Positions 16,901 to 24,208 of a stretch of 64,000 nucleotides of DNA are shown here, piece by piece. A program made the translations under genes and the position numbers. The stretch is from SOIA01 sp964348015. GTDB lineage: Bacteria > Acidobacteriota > Aminicenantia > Aminicenantales > Aminicenantaceae. Position 1 is the first letter of the stretch, and each line of letters begins with the position of its first letter. The stretch spans positions 26,733-90,732 of the forward strand of contig CAYGBC010000045.1 in NCBI GenBank assembly GCA_964348015.1, given 5' to 3'. Below the pieces are notes generated by a model, which saw nothing but the letters and a program-made list of their open reading frames with translations, did no database searches and was not told where the DNA came from.

Positions 16901-18016
16901 TCAGAGTTCTGAGGCCACGGCGTGGGCCACATCCAGGGCAGTTGATTTCCCGCCCAGGTCATAAGTTCTCACTTTCCCTTCTTTAATCACACCGGCGATG
17001 GCTTCCTCCAACCTCACAGCCCTGTTCTCTTCTCCCAGCCACTCGAGCATCATTTTTGCGGCCAAGAGCATGGCTGTGGGATTAACTTTGTAGAGCCCTG
17101 TGTATTTCGGCGCTGAGCCGTGCGTGGGTTCGAACACCGCATAATCATCCCCGATATTCCCGCTGCAGGCAAAACCCAGGCCTCCGACAAGCTGGGCAGA
17201 AAGGTCGGAGATGATATCCCCGAATAAATTCTCTGCCACCAGGACATCGTAGTCCTGAGGATTCTTCACCAGCCACATGGCCATCGCGTCCACATTCGCC
17301 TCCCAGAATTCCACATCCGGATACTCCTCCGCCATCTCCCTGGCAATATCCAGGATGAAACCTCCGGTCTCTCTCAGCACGTTGGGTTTTTCCACAAGAG
17401 TCACGGAGCGGCGCTTTTTCTTCCGCGCATACTCAAAAGCCCTCTTCAAAATTCTCGTGCAGGCCTTCCTGGTCATAATTCTCGTCGAGAAGGCAATCTC
17501 CTCGAGAGGAAGGCTCTTGAATTTGGCCATCTTGGGGTGAACGAGCAAGGCCTGTCTGACCTCTTCCGGAAGCGGGTGGAATTCCACGCCCGCGTACATG
17601 CCTTCAGTGTTCTCTCGGAATATGACCAGGTCGATATCATCCCTGTAATTGAGGGGATTCCCCGGATACGCTTTGCAGGGCCTGAGGTTTGTGTAGAGGT
17701 CGAATTCCTGTCTCAGGCGAACGATCGGGCTGAAATAACTCAATCCCTTGTCCCTCAACGCGGGATCGAGCTCTTTCAAGGCGTCCTCTTTCGGCTTGGA
17801 CGTGATCGCTCCGAACAGGCAGACATCCGTCGACTTGAGCATCTGAGTGGTCCGGTCTGGAAGCGGATTTCCCTCCCTGCACCAGAATTCCCATCCGATG
17901 TCCCCTTCCACATATTCGGCATCTAAACTTATCTTCTCCAGGACGATCAGGGCGGCTTCGATGACTTCCTTCCCGACTCCGTCACCGGGCAGCACGGCGA
18001 TCCTGTACTTTGCCAT
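16901..18016 (-). CDS. Isocitrate/isopropylmalate dehydrogenase family; probably isocitrate dehydrogenase
   Basis: Beta-decarboxylating dehydrogenase, 371 aa, oxidising a (R)-malate backbone to the 2-oxoacid and CO2. VLPGDGVGKEVI starts the fold; LRQEFDLYTNLRP near 102-114 supplies the substrate arginines; FRENTEGMYAG near 134-144 holds the catalytic Tyr; the conserved Lys lies in EANVDAMAMW. In the coenzyme loop THGSAPKYTG, the Lys-Tyr pair matches NADP-dependent isocitrate dehydrogenases of the E. coli type rather than the Asp-Ile of NAD-dependent isopropylmalate dehydrogenases. Isocitrate, and NADP, are therefore the best guess. It lies between two IPMI-type enzyme pairs. LeuB or homoisocitrate dehydrogenase remain possible. 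Confidence 0.8.
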   Translation of the reverse strand: MAKYRIAVLPGDGVGKEVIEAALIVLEKISLDAEYVEGDIGWEFWCREGNPLPDRTTQMLKSTDVCLFGAITSKPKEDALKELDPALRDKGLSYFSPIVRLRQEFDLYTNLRPCKAYPGNPLNYRDDIDLVIFRENTEGMYAGVEFHPLPEEVRQALLVHPKMAKFKSLPLEEIAFSTRIMTRKACTRILKRAFEYARKKKRRSVTLVEKPNVLRETGGFILDIAREMAEEYPDVEFWEANVDAMAMWLVKNPQDYDVLVAENLFGDIISDLSAQLVGGLGFACSGNIGDDYAVFEPTHGSAPKYTGLYKVNPTAMLLAAKMMLEWLGEENRAVRLEEAIAGVIKEGKVRTYDLGGKSTALDVAHAVASEL

Positions 18017-18026
18017 TTGACCTCCT

Positions 18027-18521
18027 CTACTTCGTTCCCTTCATTTTCTTCTTCGTGTAAGGAATCAGCCCCCCCTCCTCTAATATACCCAGAACCGATT
18101 CCGGAAAAGGAGAGAACGGGAAAGCTCCTCTAGCGGTTATAATTTTTCCTGAAGAAAAATCTATTTCGATCTCCTCTCCGTTGGCGACGCTGTCCGCAGC
18201 CTTCTCGGATTGGAGGACCGGCAGTCCCTGGTTGATGGCGTTCCGGAAAAAGATCCGGGCAAAAGACTTGGCAATCACGGCCTGGACTCCGGCATGTTTC
18301 AGACACGCGGCGGCCTGCTCCCGTGAGCTGCCGCAACCAAAATTCCGGCCGGCCACGATCACGTCTCCGGGTTTGACCTTCCGGGCGAAATCCGGGTCGA
18401 GATCCTCCAAGGCATGACGGGCCATCTCTTCTGGCTCCATGACAGAATAGGTGTACTTTCCAGGAAAAATCACATCCGTGTTGACATCATCCCCGTACTT
18501 CCAGACTCTTCCCTTCTTCAT
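18027..18521 (-). CDS. Aconitase/3-isopropylmalate dehydratase-type small subunit (first pair)
   Basis: 164-aa small subunit in the short archaeal/anaerobe form. DDVNTDVIFPGKYTYS (about 10-25) contains the substrate loop, GRNFGCGSSREQAA (about 58-71) the Ser-rich anion-binding motif and FARIFFRNAINQGLPVL (about 86-102) the conserved helix. The loop KYTYS resembles the KYLVYT-type of isopropylmalate isomerases more than the second pair does. It overlaps the end of its large subunit by four bases, so the two are made in concert. Confidence 0.87.
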   Translation of the reverse strand: MKKGRVWKYGDDVNTDVIFPGKYTYSVMEPEEMARHALEDLDPDFARKVKPGDVIVAGRNFGCGSSREQAAACLKHAGVQAVIAKSFARIFFRNAINQGLPVLQSEKAADSVANGEEIEIDFSSGKIITARGAFPFSPFPESVLGILEEGGLIPYTKKKMKGTK

Positions 18522-19771
18522 AATAACTTTCTCGGGTCAGTGATCTTTCCCTCGATAGCGGATGCGGCCACCGTGGCCGGAGAAGCTAAATAAATCTCGG
18601 AATCGCGGCTTCCCATCCGTCCCCGGAAATTCCTGTTGGCCGTGCTCAACGCCACTTCACCGGGAGCGAGGATTCCCTGATGAGCTCCCAGGCACGGTCC
18701 GCAGCCCGGGTTGAGGATAACGCATCCGGCCTCCGCCAGGATTTCAATAATCCCCTTTTTTAACGCATTGAGATATTCCTGTCTCGAAGCCGGGATGACA
18801 AGAACTCTCACTTGAGGATGAACCTTATTTCCGTTCAATAATCCGGCCGCCACTTCCAGGTCCTCAATCCTGCCGTTTGTGCAGGTCCCGATCAAGGCTT
18901 GATGAAAACCGGTTCCCTCTACTTCGGAGATGGGTTTGACATTGTCCACGGTATGGGGGCAGGCCACCTGAGGCTCCAAAGAAGAGATGTCGTGCTTGAG
19001 GACAGCCTCGAACGTGGCATCCGGGTCAGATGTCACTGCGTGAAAATTCTCTTTCGCGCGGCCTTCGAGCCATTGAATGGTCTTCTCATCCGGCTCACAG
19101 TATCCGTTTTTGGCTCCCATCTCCGCTGCCATGTTGGTCAACACCAGGCGGGAGGCCAGACTGAATCTCCGGACCGCCTCGCCCGAGAATTCCAAAGCCT
19201 TGTAATTGGCCCGGTCTGCGCCTTCATCTCCGATTATCTTGAGAACAACATCTTTGGCATAAACTCCGGGGGGAAGCTTTCCGGAAATCTCTATTTTTAT
19301 GGTCTCGGGCACTTTGAGCCAGATCTCGTCCGAAGCCCAGAGAGAAGCGACCTCCGACCGGCCGATTCCCGCGGAAAAGGCCCCGAATGCGCCGTAGCTG
19401 GTGGTGTGAGAATCCGCGCCCAATATCAATTTCCCTGGAAGTGCAAAGCCGTTTTCTGAAAAAACCTGGTGACAGATACCGTTCGGCACGTCGAAAAAGT
19501 TCGGGATGCTCTGCGCGGCCACAAACTCTCTGATCGTTTTATGATTCGCGGCGTATTTTTCGCTCGAAGCAGGGACGATGTGGTCGAGTATGATGACAAG
19601 TTTCTGAGGAGCCTTCACATTTTTGACCCCGAGTTTCTTAAATTCCTTGATGATCGCAGCGGAATTATCGTGCGAGAGAATATGATCCGGAGATACTGTG
19701 ACCACCTCTCCAGCCCGGGCATCTCTTCCCGCTTTTGACCCGAGGACCTTCTCTGAAAACGTCTTCCCCAA
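18518..19771 (-). CDS. Aconitase/3-isopropylmalate dehydratase-type large subunit (first pair)
   Basis: 417-aa [4Fe-4S] hydro-lyase subunit of the archaeal LeuC class. GADSHTTSYGAFGAFSAGIG (about 119-138) covers the active-site region; cluster cysteines appear in GTCTNGRIEDL (about 291-301) and NPGCGPCLGAHQG (about 350-362); STANRNFRGRMGS (about 375-387) is the C-terminal motif. It is the first gene after a 290-base gap holding REP-like repeats, so it may have its own promoter. The reaction could be isopropylmalate isomerisation or the aconitase step joining the upstream citryl-CoA genes to the downstream isocitrate dehydrogenase. Confidence 0.88.
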   Translation of the reverse strand: MGKTFSEKVLGSKAGRDARAGEVVTVSPDHILSHDNSAAIIKEFKKLGVKNVKAPQKLVIILDHIVPASSEKYAANHKTIREFVAAQSIPNFFDVPNGICHQVFSENGFALPGKLILGADSHTTSYGAFGAFSAGIGRSEVASLWASDEIWLKVPETIKIEISGKLPPGVYAKDVVLKIIGDEGADRANYKALEFSGEAVRRFSLASRLVLTNMAAEMGAKNGYCEPDEKTIQWLEGRAKENFHAVTSDPDATFEAVLKHDISSLEPQVACPHTVDNVKPISEVEGTGFHQALIGTCTNGRIEDLEVAAGLLNGNKVHPQVRVLVIPASRQEYLNALKKGIIEILAEAGCVILNPGCGPCLGAHQGILAPGEVALSTANRNFRGRMGSRDSEIYLASPATVAASAIEGKITDPRKLL

Positions 19772-19810
19772 AACTTCTTCCTTTGTCTTACTCTAAGCTT
19801 TTTTCCTCTG

Positions 19811-19940
19811 CCATTGCGAGCGCAGCGCGGCAATCTCGTTCATTTTGTGTCATTGCGAGCGGAGCGCGGCAATCTCGTACAGAAAAATTTTTTTTATTTT
19901 TATGAGATTGCCACGTCACTTCGCTTCTCGCAATGACACC
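19811..19940. repeat. REP-like repeats, two direct and one inverted
   Basis: Copies of the unit CATTGCGAGCG..GCGGCAATCTCG start near 19813 and 19849 on the plus strand and an inverted copy (TATGAGATTGCC...TCTCGCAATGACACC) at 19900-19940. The second and third are arranged head to head around an A/T-rich centre, so RNA from either strand could form one long hairpin, as in BIME elements. A decayed fragment continues to about 19990. Confidence 0.8.
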
Positions 19941-20012
19941 TTAAATCCAATCTCTATCTCTTATGAAATTGTTTCGCTCCATTCGTAATCATATCAATTC
20001 TGCATTCCTGAT

Positions 20013-20035
20013 AAATTGGGGACTGTCCCCAATTT
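20013..20035. terminator. Perfect 10-bp hairpin, GGGGAC-type
   Basis: AAATTGGGGA (20013-20022) and TCCCCAATTT (20026-20035) pair perfectly around a CTG loop, 27 bases downstream of the HD gene on the minus strand. It can act as a terminator with flanking A/T tracts on each side, and belongs to the GGGGACnGTCCCC family also seen at 26666. Confidence 0.6.
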
Positions 20036-20061
20036 GTTAAAATTCCTTTCTTGTGCTTTTC

Positions 20062-20601
20062 TTATTTTTTTATCTTCAGAGCTTCGAAATTGACGAAGTC
20101 CGCATGGTTGACGATCACAGCTTCCACAGTCTTCCGGGCTCCATCCCCTTCCTTAGAATGGGCCGCGATGATATGGACCACTTCCTTGGGAAGTCCGTGC
20201 TGGGATGCGAACGCAGCTCCAGAAATCGGATGGCGAAGAAGCTCTCCGCCCCTGCTTTTGACAAACTTCCCTTTTTCTCTCTTGTATTCGAACAGTTTGC
20301 CCACATCATGCAGGAGGGCTCCGGAGAGAAGATAATCCCGGTTCAGAGTGACCTTTCCTTTATACTCTTCGACCATGACCTCGCTGATCTCCAACGAACT
20401 GAGAGTCACGGCGCGCGTGTGTTCGACGATGCTCACAGGGGTTTCATTGATCAACAGGGTGAAAGGCATCTGACGGAGGTCATCTATCGTCCATCCTCCT
20501 TCCTTAATGGCCTCTATCCAGACTTGGATCGTTTGCTCCTTAAGCTTAGTGTCCTTGATCAGATTGAATTCCGGCATGATGGATAAAAGCTCTTTTTTCA
20601 T
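20062..20601 (-). CDS. HD-domain phosphohydrolase-like protein
   Basis: 179-aa protein with an HD metal-dependent phosphohydrolase domain. His at about 59 (VEHTRA), then GALLHDVGK near 92-100 with the HD pair, H in LLRHPISGA near 121 and AAHSKEGDG near 145-153 provide the expected metal ligands. Its GTG/ATG start overlaps the stop of the citryl-CoA-lyase-like gene by four bases, so it is translated with the citrate genes. The substrate is unknown; a nucleotide or other phosphoester is likely for the family, and a link to CoA-ester metabolism is only suggested by position. Confidence 0.8.
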   Translation of the reverse strand: MKKELLSIMPEFNLIKDTKLKEQTIQVWIEAIKEGGWTIDDLRQMPFTLLINETPVSIVEHTRAVTLSSLEISEVMVEEYKGKVTLNRDYLLSGALLHDVGKLFEYKREKGKFVKSRGGELLRHPISGAAFASQHGLPKEVVHIIAAHSKEGDGARKTVEAVIVNHADFVNFEALKIKK

Positions 20602-21383
20602 TCGACCTTCCTTTCTCCGGGCCCGTCATACTCATAATCCTGGGGATCGACCTTTCGCATGGGCCTCATTCGCGTCATCTCTTCGTGGACATGGGCCACC
20701 AAGCCAGGAACCCGGGCGATGATGAAAAAAGCGTTACCGATCTCTGGAGGAATATCCAAATCGCAGAGCAGAGCCGCAATCGCTCCATCGACGTTGATCG
20801 GAAGATTTTTGCCCATAAGCTCTTCAAGGCCTTTCTCCACCGCACGGGCAATCCGGACAAACTGGCCGGCTAAACCCAGCTCCTCTGCCAGGGAAAACAG
20901 CTTCTGAGTCCGCGGATCCCGGGTATGGATGCGGTGACCGAAGCCAGAAGCCCGCTTCCCCTTCTCCTTCATTTCTTTGAGGACTTCACGTGCGACTTCC
21001 TCTTCCGATGCCTTTGTCTCCTTCACCCTTCGCGCAATCTCCAGGAAGAGCTTCATCCCCTCCTCGATCGCGCCTCCATGATAACGGGAAATCGCAGAGA
21101 CACCGGCAGCCACGGCGGAGTTGAGCTCCGCCCCTGTAGAAGCGACAGTCCTCGCTGTCAGAACCGAAGGAGGGCTGGCGCCATGATCTACCGAAGACAC
21201 GAAAATCGCGTCCACAAGCTTCCCCTTTTCGGGCGACGGGAATTCTCCTTTCAACACCAGATAAATGGCCTGAGCAAACGAGATCTTTCCGATGAGCTGG
21301 TCGACCGGATACCCTCGCAGGCATATTTTATTCGGTTTCACATCAGTGATGGCTGTTTTCCAGTGAAACTCGCCCATTGTCAT
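20598..21383 (-). CDS. Citryl-CoA lyase-like protein (citrate-synthase fold)
   Basis: 261-aa protein of the citrate synthase superfamily, shorter than citrate synthase (about 370-430 aa) and similar in size to the C-terminal lyase part of ATP-citrate lyase and to the separate citryl-CoA lyase of Aquificales. ISRYHGGAIEEGM near 96-108 carries the first catalytic His, GFGHRIHTRDPRTQKL near 147-162 the second His and CoA-binding segment, and NVDGAIAALLCDLDIP near 198-213 the catalytic Asp region. The ATG overlaps the stop of the CoA-ligase alpha gene by four bases, strongly supporting a joint role: citryl-CoA to or from acetyl-CoA and oxaloacetate. Another acyl-CoA (for example methylcitryl-CoA) is possible. 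Confidence 0.85.
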   Translation of the reverse strand: MTMGEFHWKTAITDVKPNKICLRGYPVDQLIGKISFAQAIYLVLKGEFPSPEKGKLVDAIFVSSVDHGASPPSVLTARTVASTGAELNSAVAAGVSAISRYHGGAIEEGMKLFLEIARRVKETKASEEEVAREVLKEMKEKGKRASGFGHRIHTRDPRTQKLFSLAEELGLAGQFVRIARAVEKGLEELMGKNLPINVDGAIAALLCDLDIPPEIGNAFFIIARVPGLVAHVHEEMTRMRPMRKVDPQDYEYDGPGERKVE

Positions 21384-22285
21384 CCTCCCTTGACGTTTTT
21401 CAGTTTTTTTGCCATTTTGGGGATATCGGATACCGAGTCCGCCAGATGGACTCCGGCCCTTGTCAGTCTTTCGACCTTACTCTCATACGAACCCTTCGAC
21501 CCCTCGACGATGGCTCCGGCATGGGAAAACCGGGTTCCGGATTTGGCGGCTTTTCCGCCGATGAACGCAATCAGCGGCTTCGTGAGCTTTCCTTTCTGTA
21601 TAAGGTCTGCGACCCGTTCTTCCTGGGATGTTCCGATCTCGCCGAACATCACGACCATCCGTGTCTCGTCATCTTTCTCGAACAACTCCATGACCTCCGG
21701 ATGAGACAATCCGACAACCGCATCTCCCCCCACGTGAACAATCGTGCTCTGTCCGAATCCCGCATCCGTCAGATAATAGGATATGGCCGATGTCATCCCG
21801 CCGCTGCGCGAGCTGACTCCGATATCACCAGCGGCAAACCATTCCTTCGCCCTCTCCGCACGGCCGCCGATCATTCCCAGGACGGCTTTTCCAGGGCTCA
21901 CAAGACCGAGGGTGTTCGGACCGACGAAACACGCACCTTTTTCCTGAGCCAGGCGCGAGATTTCCAGGACGTCATAGATGGGGACACGGTCGGGGACGAC
22001 GACCAAAAGCTTGACCCCCGCATCGATAGCCTCTAAGGCCGCATTCTTCACCAATCCGGCAGGAACAAAGATGACGCTGGCATCTATCGGGCCCGTTTTC
22101 TCCCCTGCCTCTTCCACTGTATCGTACACGGGAACTCCATGAACCTCTCCGCCCCCTTTCCCGGGTGTGACTCCTGCCACTACCTGTGTTCCGTAATCCT
22201 TCATCAGCTTTGTGCGGATCATCCCCTCCCTTCCGGTTATTCCCTGGACAATCACCTTGGATTTTTCGTCGACTAAAATCGCCAT
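21380..22285 (-). CDS. SucD-like CoA ligase alpha subunit, probable citryl-CoA synthetase small subunit
   Basis: 301-aa CoA-binding, phospho-histidine subunit of the succinyl-CoA synthetase/citryl-CoA synthetase family. VQGITGREGMIRT at residues 13-25 is the CoA-binding Rossmann motif; GVTPGKGGGEVHGVPV follows near 38-53; SRSGGMTSAISYYL near 157-170; and the phosphorylated His is in FSHAGAIVEGSKG near 258-270. Succinyl-CoA synthetase, malyl-CoA synthetase and citryl-CoA synthetase cannot be separated by motifs alone, but coupling to a citryl-CoA lyase-like gene points to citryl-CoA. It starts 42 bases after the ATP-grasp/ferredoxin gene. Confidence 0.85.
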   Translation of the reverse strand: MAILVDEKSKVIVQGITGREGMIRTKLMKDYGTQVVAGVTPGKGGGEVHGVPVYDTVEEAGEKTGPIDASVIFVPAGLVKNAALEAIDAGVKLLVVVPDRVPIYDVLEISRLAQEKGACFVGPNTLGLVSPGKAVLGMIGGRAERAKEWFAAGDIGVSSRSGGMTSAISYYLTDAGFGQSTIVHVGGDAVVGLSHPEVMELFEKDDETRMVVMFGEIGTSQEERVADLIQKGKLTKPLIAFIGGKAAKSGTRFSHAGAIVEGSKGSYESKVERLTRAGVHLADSVSDIPKMAKKLKNVKGG

Positions 22286-22327
22286 TTTCGTATCTCGTTA
22301 TCCCAATAAGAATGCATCTGGGATTCT

Positions 22328-23887
22328 TTATTCTCCCTCGTTCTTGGCCAGTTTTTCCCTGTACTCTTTGAGACCCGGAATCGGGAGATAAATCACTATC
22401 GCATCCTTTTCATGAAACTTGCAGTAGATCTCACAAGCCAGACATTCCGTGCATTTCCCAGTTTTGGCTTCCACCAGTGGAATCGAGAGCACGGACTTCC
22501 CTTCCTCGACCTTCAGGATCCCGGCCGAACAGGCTTCGACACACCCTTTGGACTGGCAGTCCGGACATTTCTGATGGTCGATGAAGATTCTCCCGGTCAG
22601 AGTCTCAAAAAAATAGAGGTCGTCGGGCAGATCGGGCAAATCGATAGGCCGGACGGCATGAACCGATTCGCTCTTCTCTGTCAGCTCCTCCAACCTCTGG
22701 GAACAGAATTCCGGAGAGTCGTCCCGTCCGTATCCCTCCACTGCAGCAGGGATATCTTTCAGATAGGTCCCGAGGATTTCGATGGCTTTCTCCTCAAAAT
22801 TCCCGCCGAGTCGGATCACGGCGGGAATCTCTAGGTTCTCTTCATGAAAGGCTTTGACCATCCCGCGGGCCGAATGATACTGTTCCTGGCTGGCCACGCC
22901 CGAACCGGAGGCAAAATACCCTTTGATATTCGGCTGGGAAAGGATGATCTTTGCCGCCCTGTAGACTTTGCTGGCCGAAGGATTGCCGCTCGTGTCGCAG
23001 TAATCGGCCAGCTTGAATCCCTTATCCAGCACGGCATCCATGGACATCATCGAACCGCCTCCTCCGGCCCCGTGAAAACCGATATACTTTTCTCCACGAG
23101 GAATGTCCTCTACCATCTGCAAAAAGTAAAACGTCCCCCGGTGATCATTCTCCTCCACCTGATAGGCTATTTTCTCCAGCCTTGACGGCGGCCTGTCAAA
23201 CTCTCTGGCCACCTCGATGTCCAGCTCAGGATGGCGGAAAACCGCGTAATCATCCACGGCGATATGGCAGTCAGCGGCCAAAACTAAATCATTCTTTGTT
23301 ATGACCAGAGGATTGATCTCTGCGGACCGGGCATCATACCTGCGGGCGACTCTGTACAGCTTGGCCAGGACAGCGGAGAGCTGGACCAGAAGCTTCCCGG
23401 AGAATCCGGCTCGCCGAAGAAGGTTGCGCACTTCGAAATCCCTCAACCCGGTCAATATATCGATCGGGATTTGAAAGATCTTATCCGGATGTTCACTGGC
23501 AATCTCCTCAATCCCCGTCCCGCCTATTGAACTGAAAACCAGAAGAGGCGCTTTCCTCGCATCATCGATCACAAGCCCTACAAAACACTCCGTCTTGATA
23601 TTCAACTTTTCTTCGACCAGGATCTTATCGACGATGAAGTTGCCGACCTTCATTCCGAACATCTCTCGTGCGGCGGCTTCTGCCTCTCCCACACCTTCTG
23701 CAAAACGAATCCCGCCTCGGTCGGCTCGTCCTGTGAGCCAGACCTGAATCTTCAAAACCACAGGACCCCCGATCCGGAACGCAATCTGGCGCACATCCTC
23801 AGGAGTAAAGGCCAATTCGCCCTTCGGAACGCGAATCCCCATGTTCTTCAGGAGTTTTTTGCTCTGATATTCGAAAAGCCGTGCCAT
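22328..23887 (-). CDS. SucC-like ATP-grasp CoA ligase subunit fused to a C-terminal 2[4Fe-4S] ferredoxin domain
   Basis: 519 aa; the first 400 or so match the beta subunit of succinyl/citryl-CoA synthetases: ATP-grasp residues in VVLKIQVWLTGRADRGG (about 43-59), SAEINPLVIT near 202-211 and the ligase domain GAGGGGSMMSMDAV near 278-291. The usual beta subunit ends there. Here a further domain follows with Cys 441, 444, 449 and 453 and Cys 479, 482, 485 and 489, the latter in the classical C-x2-C-x2-C-x3-C spacing. This looks like a ferredoxin able to hold two [4Fe-4S] clusters. I know of no standard citryl- or succinyl-CoA synthetase with it, so an electron-transfer or redox-sensing role is suggested. 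It is the first gene of the minus-strand citrate operon. Confidence 0.85.
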   Translation of the reverse strand: MARLFEYQSKKLLKNMGIRVPKGELAFTPEDVRQIAFRIGGPVVLKIQVWLTGRADRGGIRFAEGVGEAEAAAREMFGMKVGNFIVDKILVEEKLNIKTECFVGLVIDDARKAPLLVFSSIGGTGIEEIASEHPDKIFQIPIDILTGLRDFEVRNLLRRAGFSGKLLVQLSAVLAKLYRVARRYDARSAEINPLVITKNDLVLAADCHIAVDDYAVFRHPELDIEVAREFDRPPSRLEKIAYQVEENDHRGTFYFLQMVEDIPRGEKYIGFHGAGGGGSMMSMDAVLDKGFKLADYCDTSGNPSASKVYRAAKIILSQPNIKGYFASGSGVASQEQYHSARGMVKAFHEENLEIPAVIRLGGNFEEKAIEILGTYLKDIPAAVEGYGRDDSPEFCSQRLEELTEKSESVHAVRPIDLPDLPDDLYFFETLTGRIFIDHQKCPDCQSKGCVEACSAGILKVEEGKSVLSIPLVEAKTGKCTECLACEIYCKFHEKDAIVIYLPIPGLKEYREKLAKNEGE

Positions 23888-24208
23888 TTGCTTTTTCCTG
23901 TCGTTCCCCTATTATTCAAACAGCGGGATTTTTTGTCAACTCAAACAGATCTCATTCGATTGACAGAAAACTCACCCCTGTGCTATCTTAACCGAGACTG
24001 AAGAGGAGAAGACGCAAAGCGGGGAAGTGTTGGGTTGGAGAAGGAAGAAATAAATATCGATCCTCAAAAAAAGCACAGGAAAGAGTCACAGCGTGACCGA
24101 TTGAAAAAATCGGCATACGGTTATTCGTTTGTTCGACAGTCCGCTTCGACTCGGTTTTTACAATACCTGAAGTAAAGAGGTTGAATTCACACAAATCCCG
24201 GGTGAAAA
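23888..24208. other. Divergent intergenic region between the citrate operon and the sensor kinase
   Basis: 321 bases without a gene. It must carry the promoter of the minus-strand citrate operon and of the plus-strand kinase. A plus-strand promoter is listed separately at 23960-23989, which leaves a kinase leader of about 210 bases with no recognisable riboswitch. I did not find a convincing minus-strand promoter. Confidence 0.5.
23960..23989 (+). promoter_or_regulatory. Extended -10 promoter for the sensor kinase operon
   Basis: TTGACA at 23960-23965 and TATCTT at 23984-23989 with an 18-base spacer; TGC directly before the -10 box gives the extended -10 TGn element. It faces the kinase gene at 24209. 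Confidence 0.5.

Noticed and set aside
15089..19771. Simple leucine biosynthesis operon (leuBCD)
   Set aside because: There are two distinct hydro-lyase pairs, no leuA, the dehydrogenase has NADP-isocitrate-type residues, and the upstream genes are citryl-CoA-type; leucine synthesis remains possible for one pair only.
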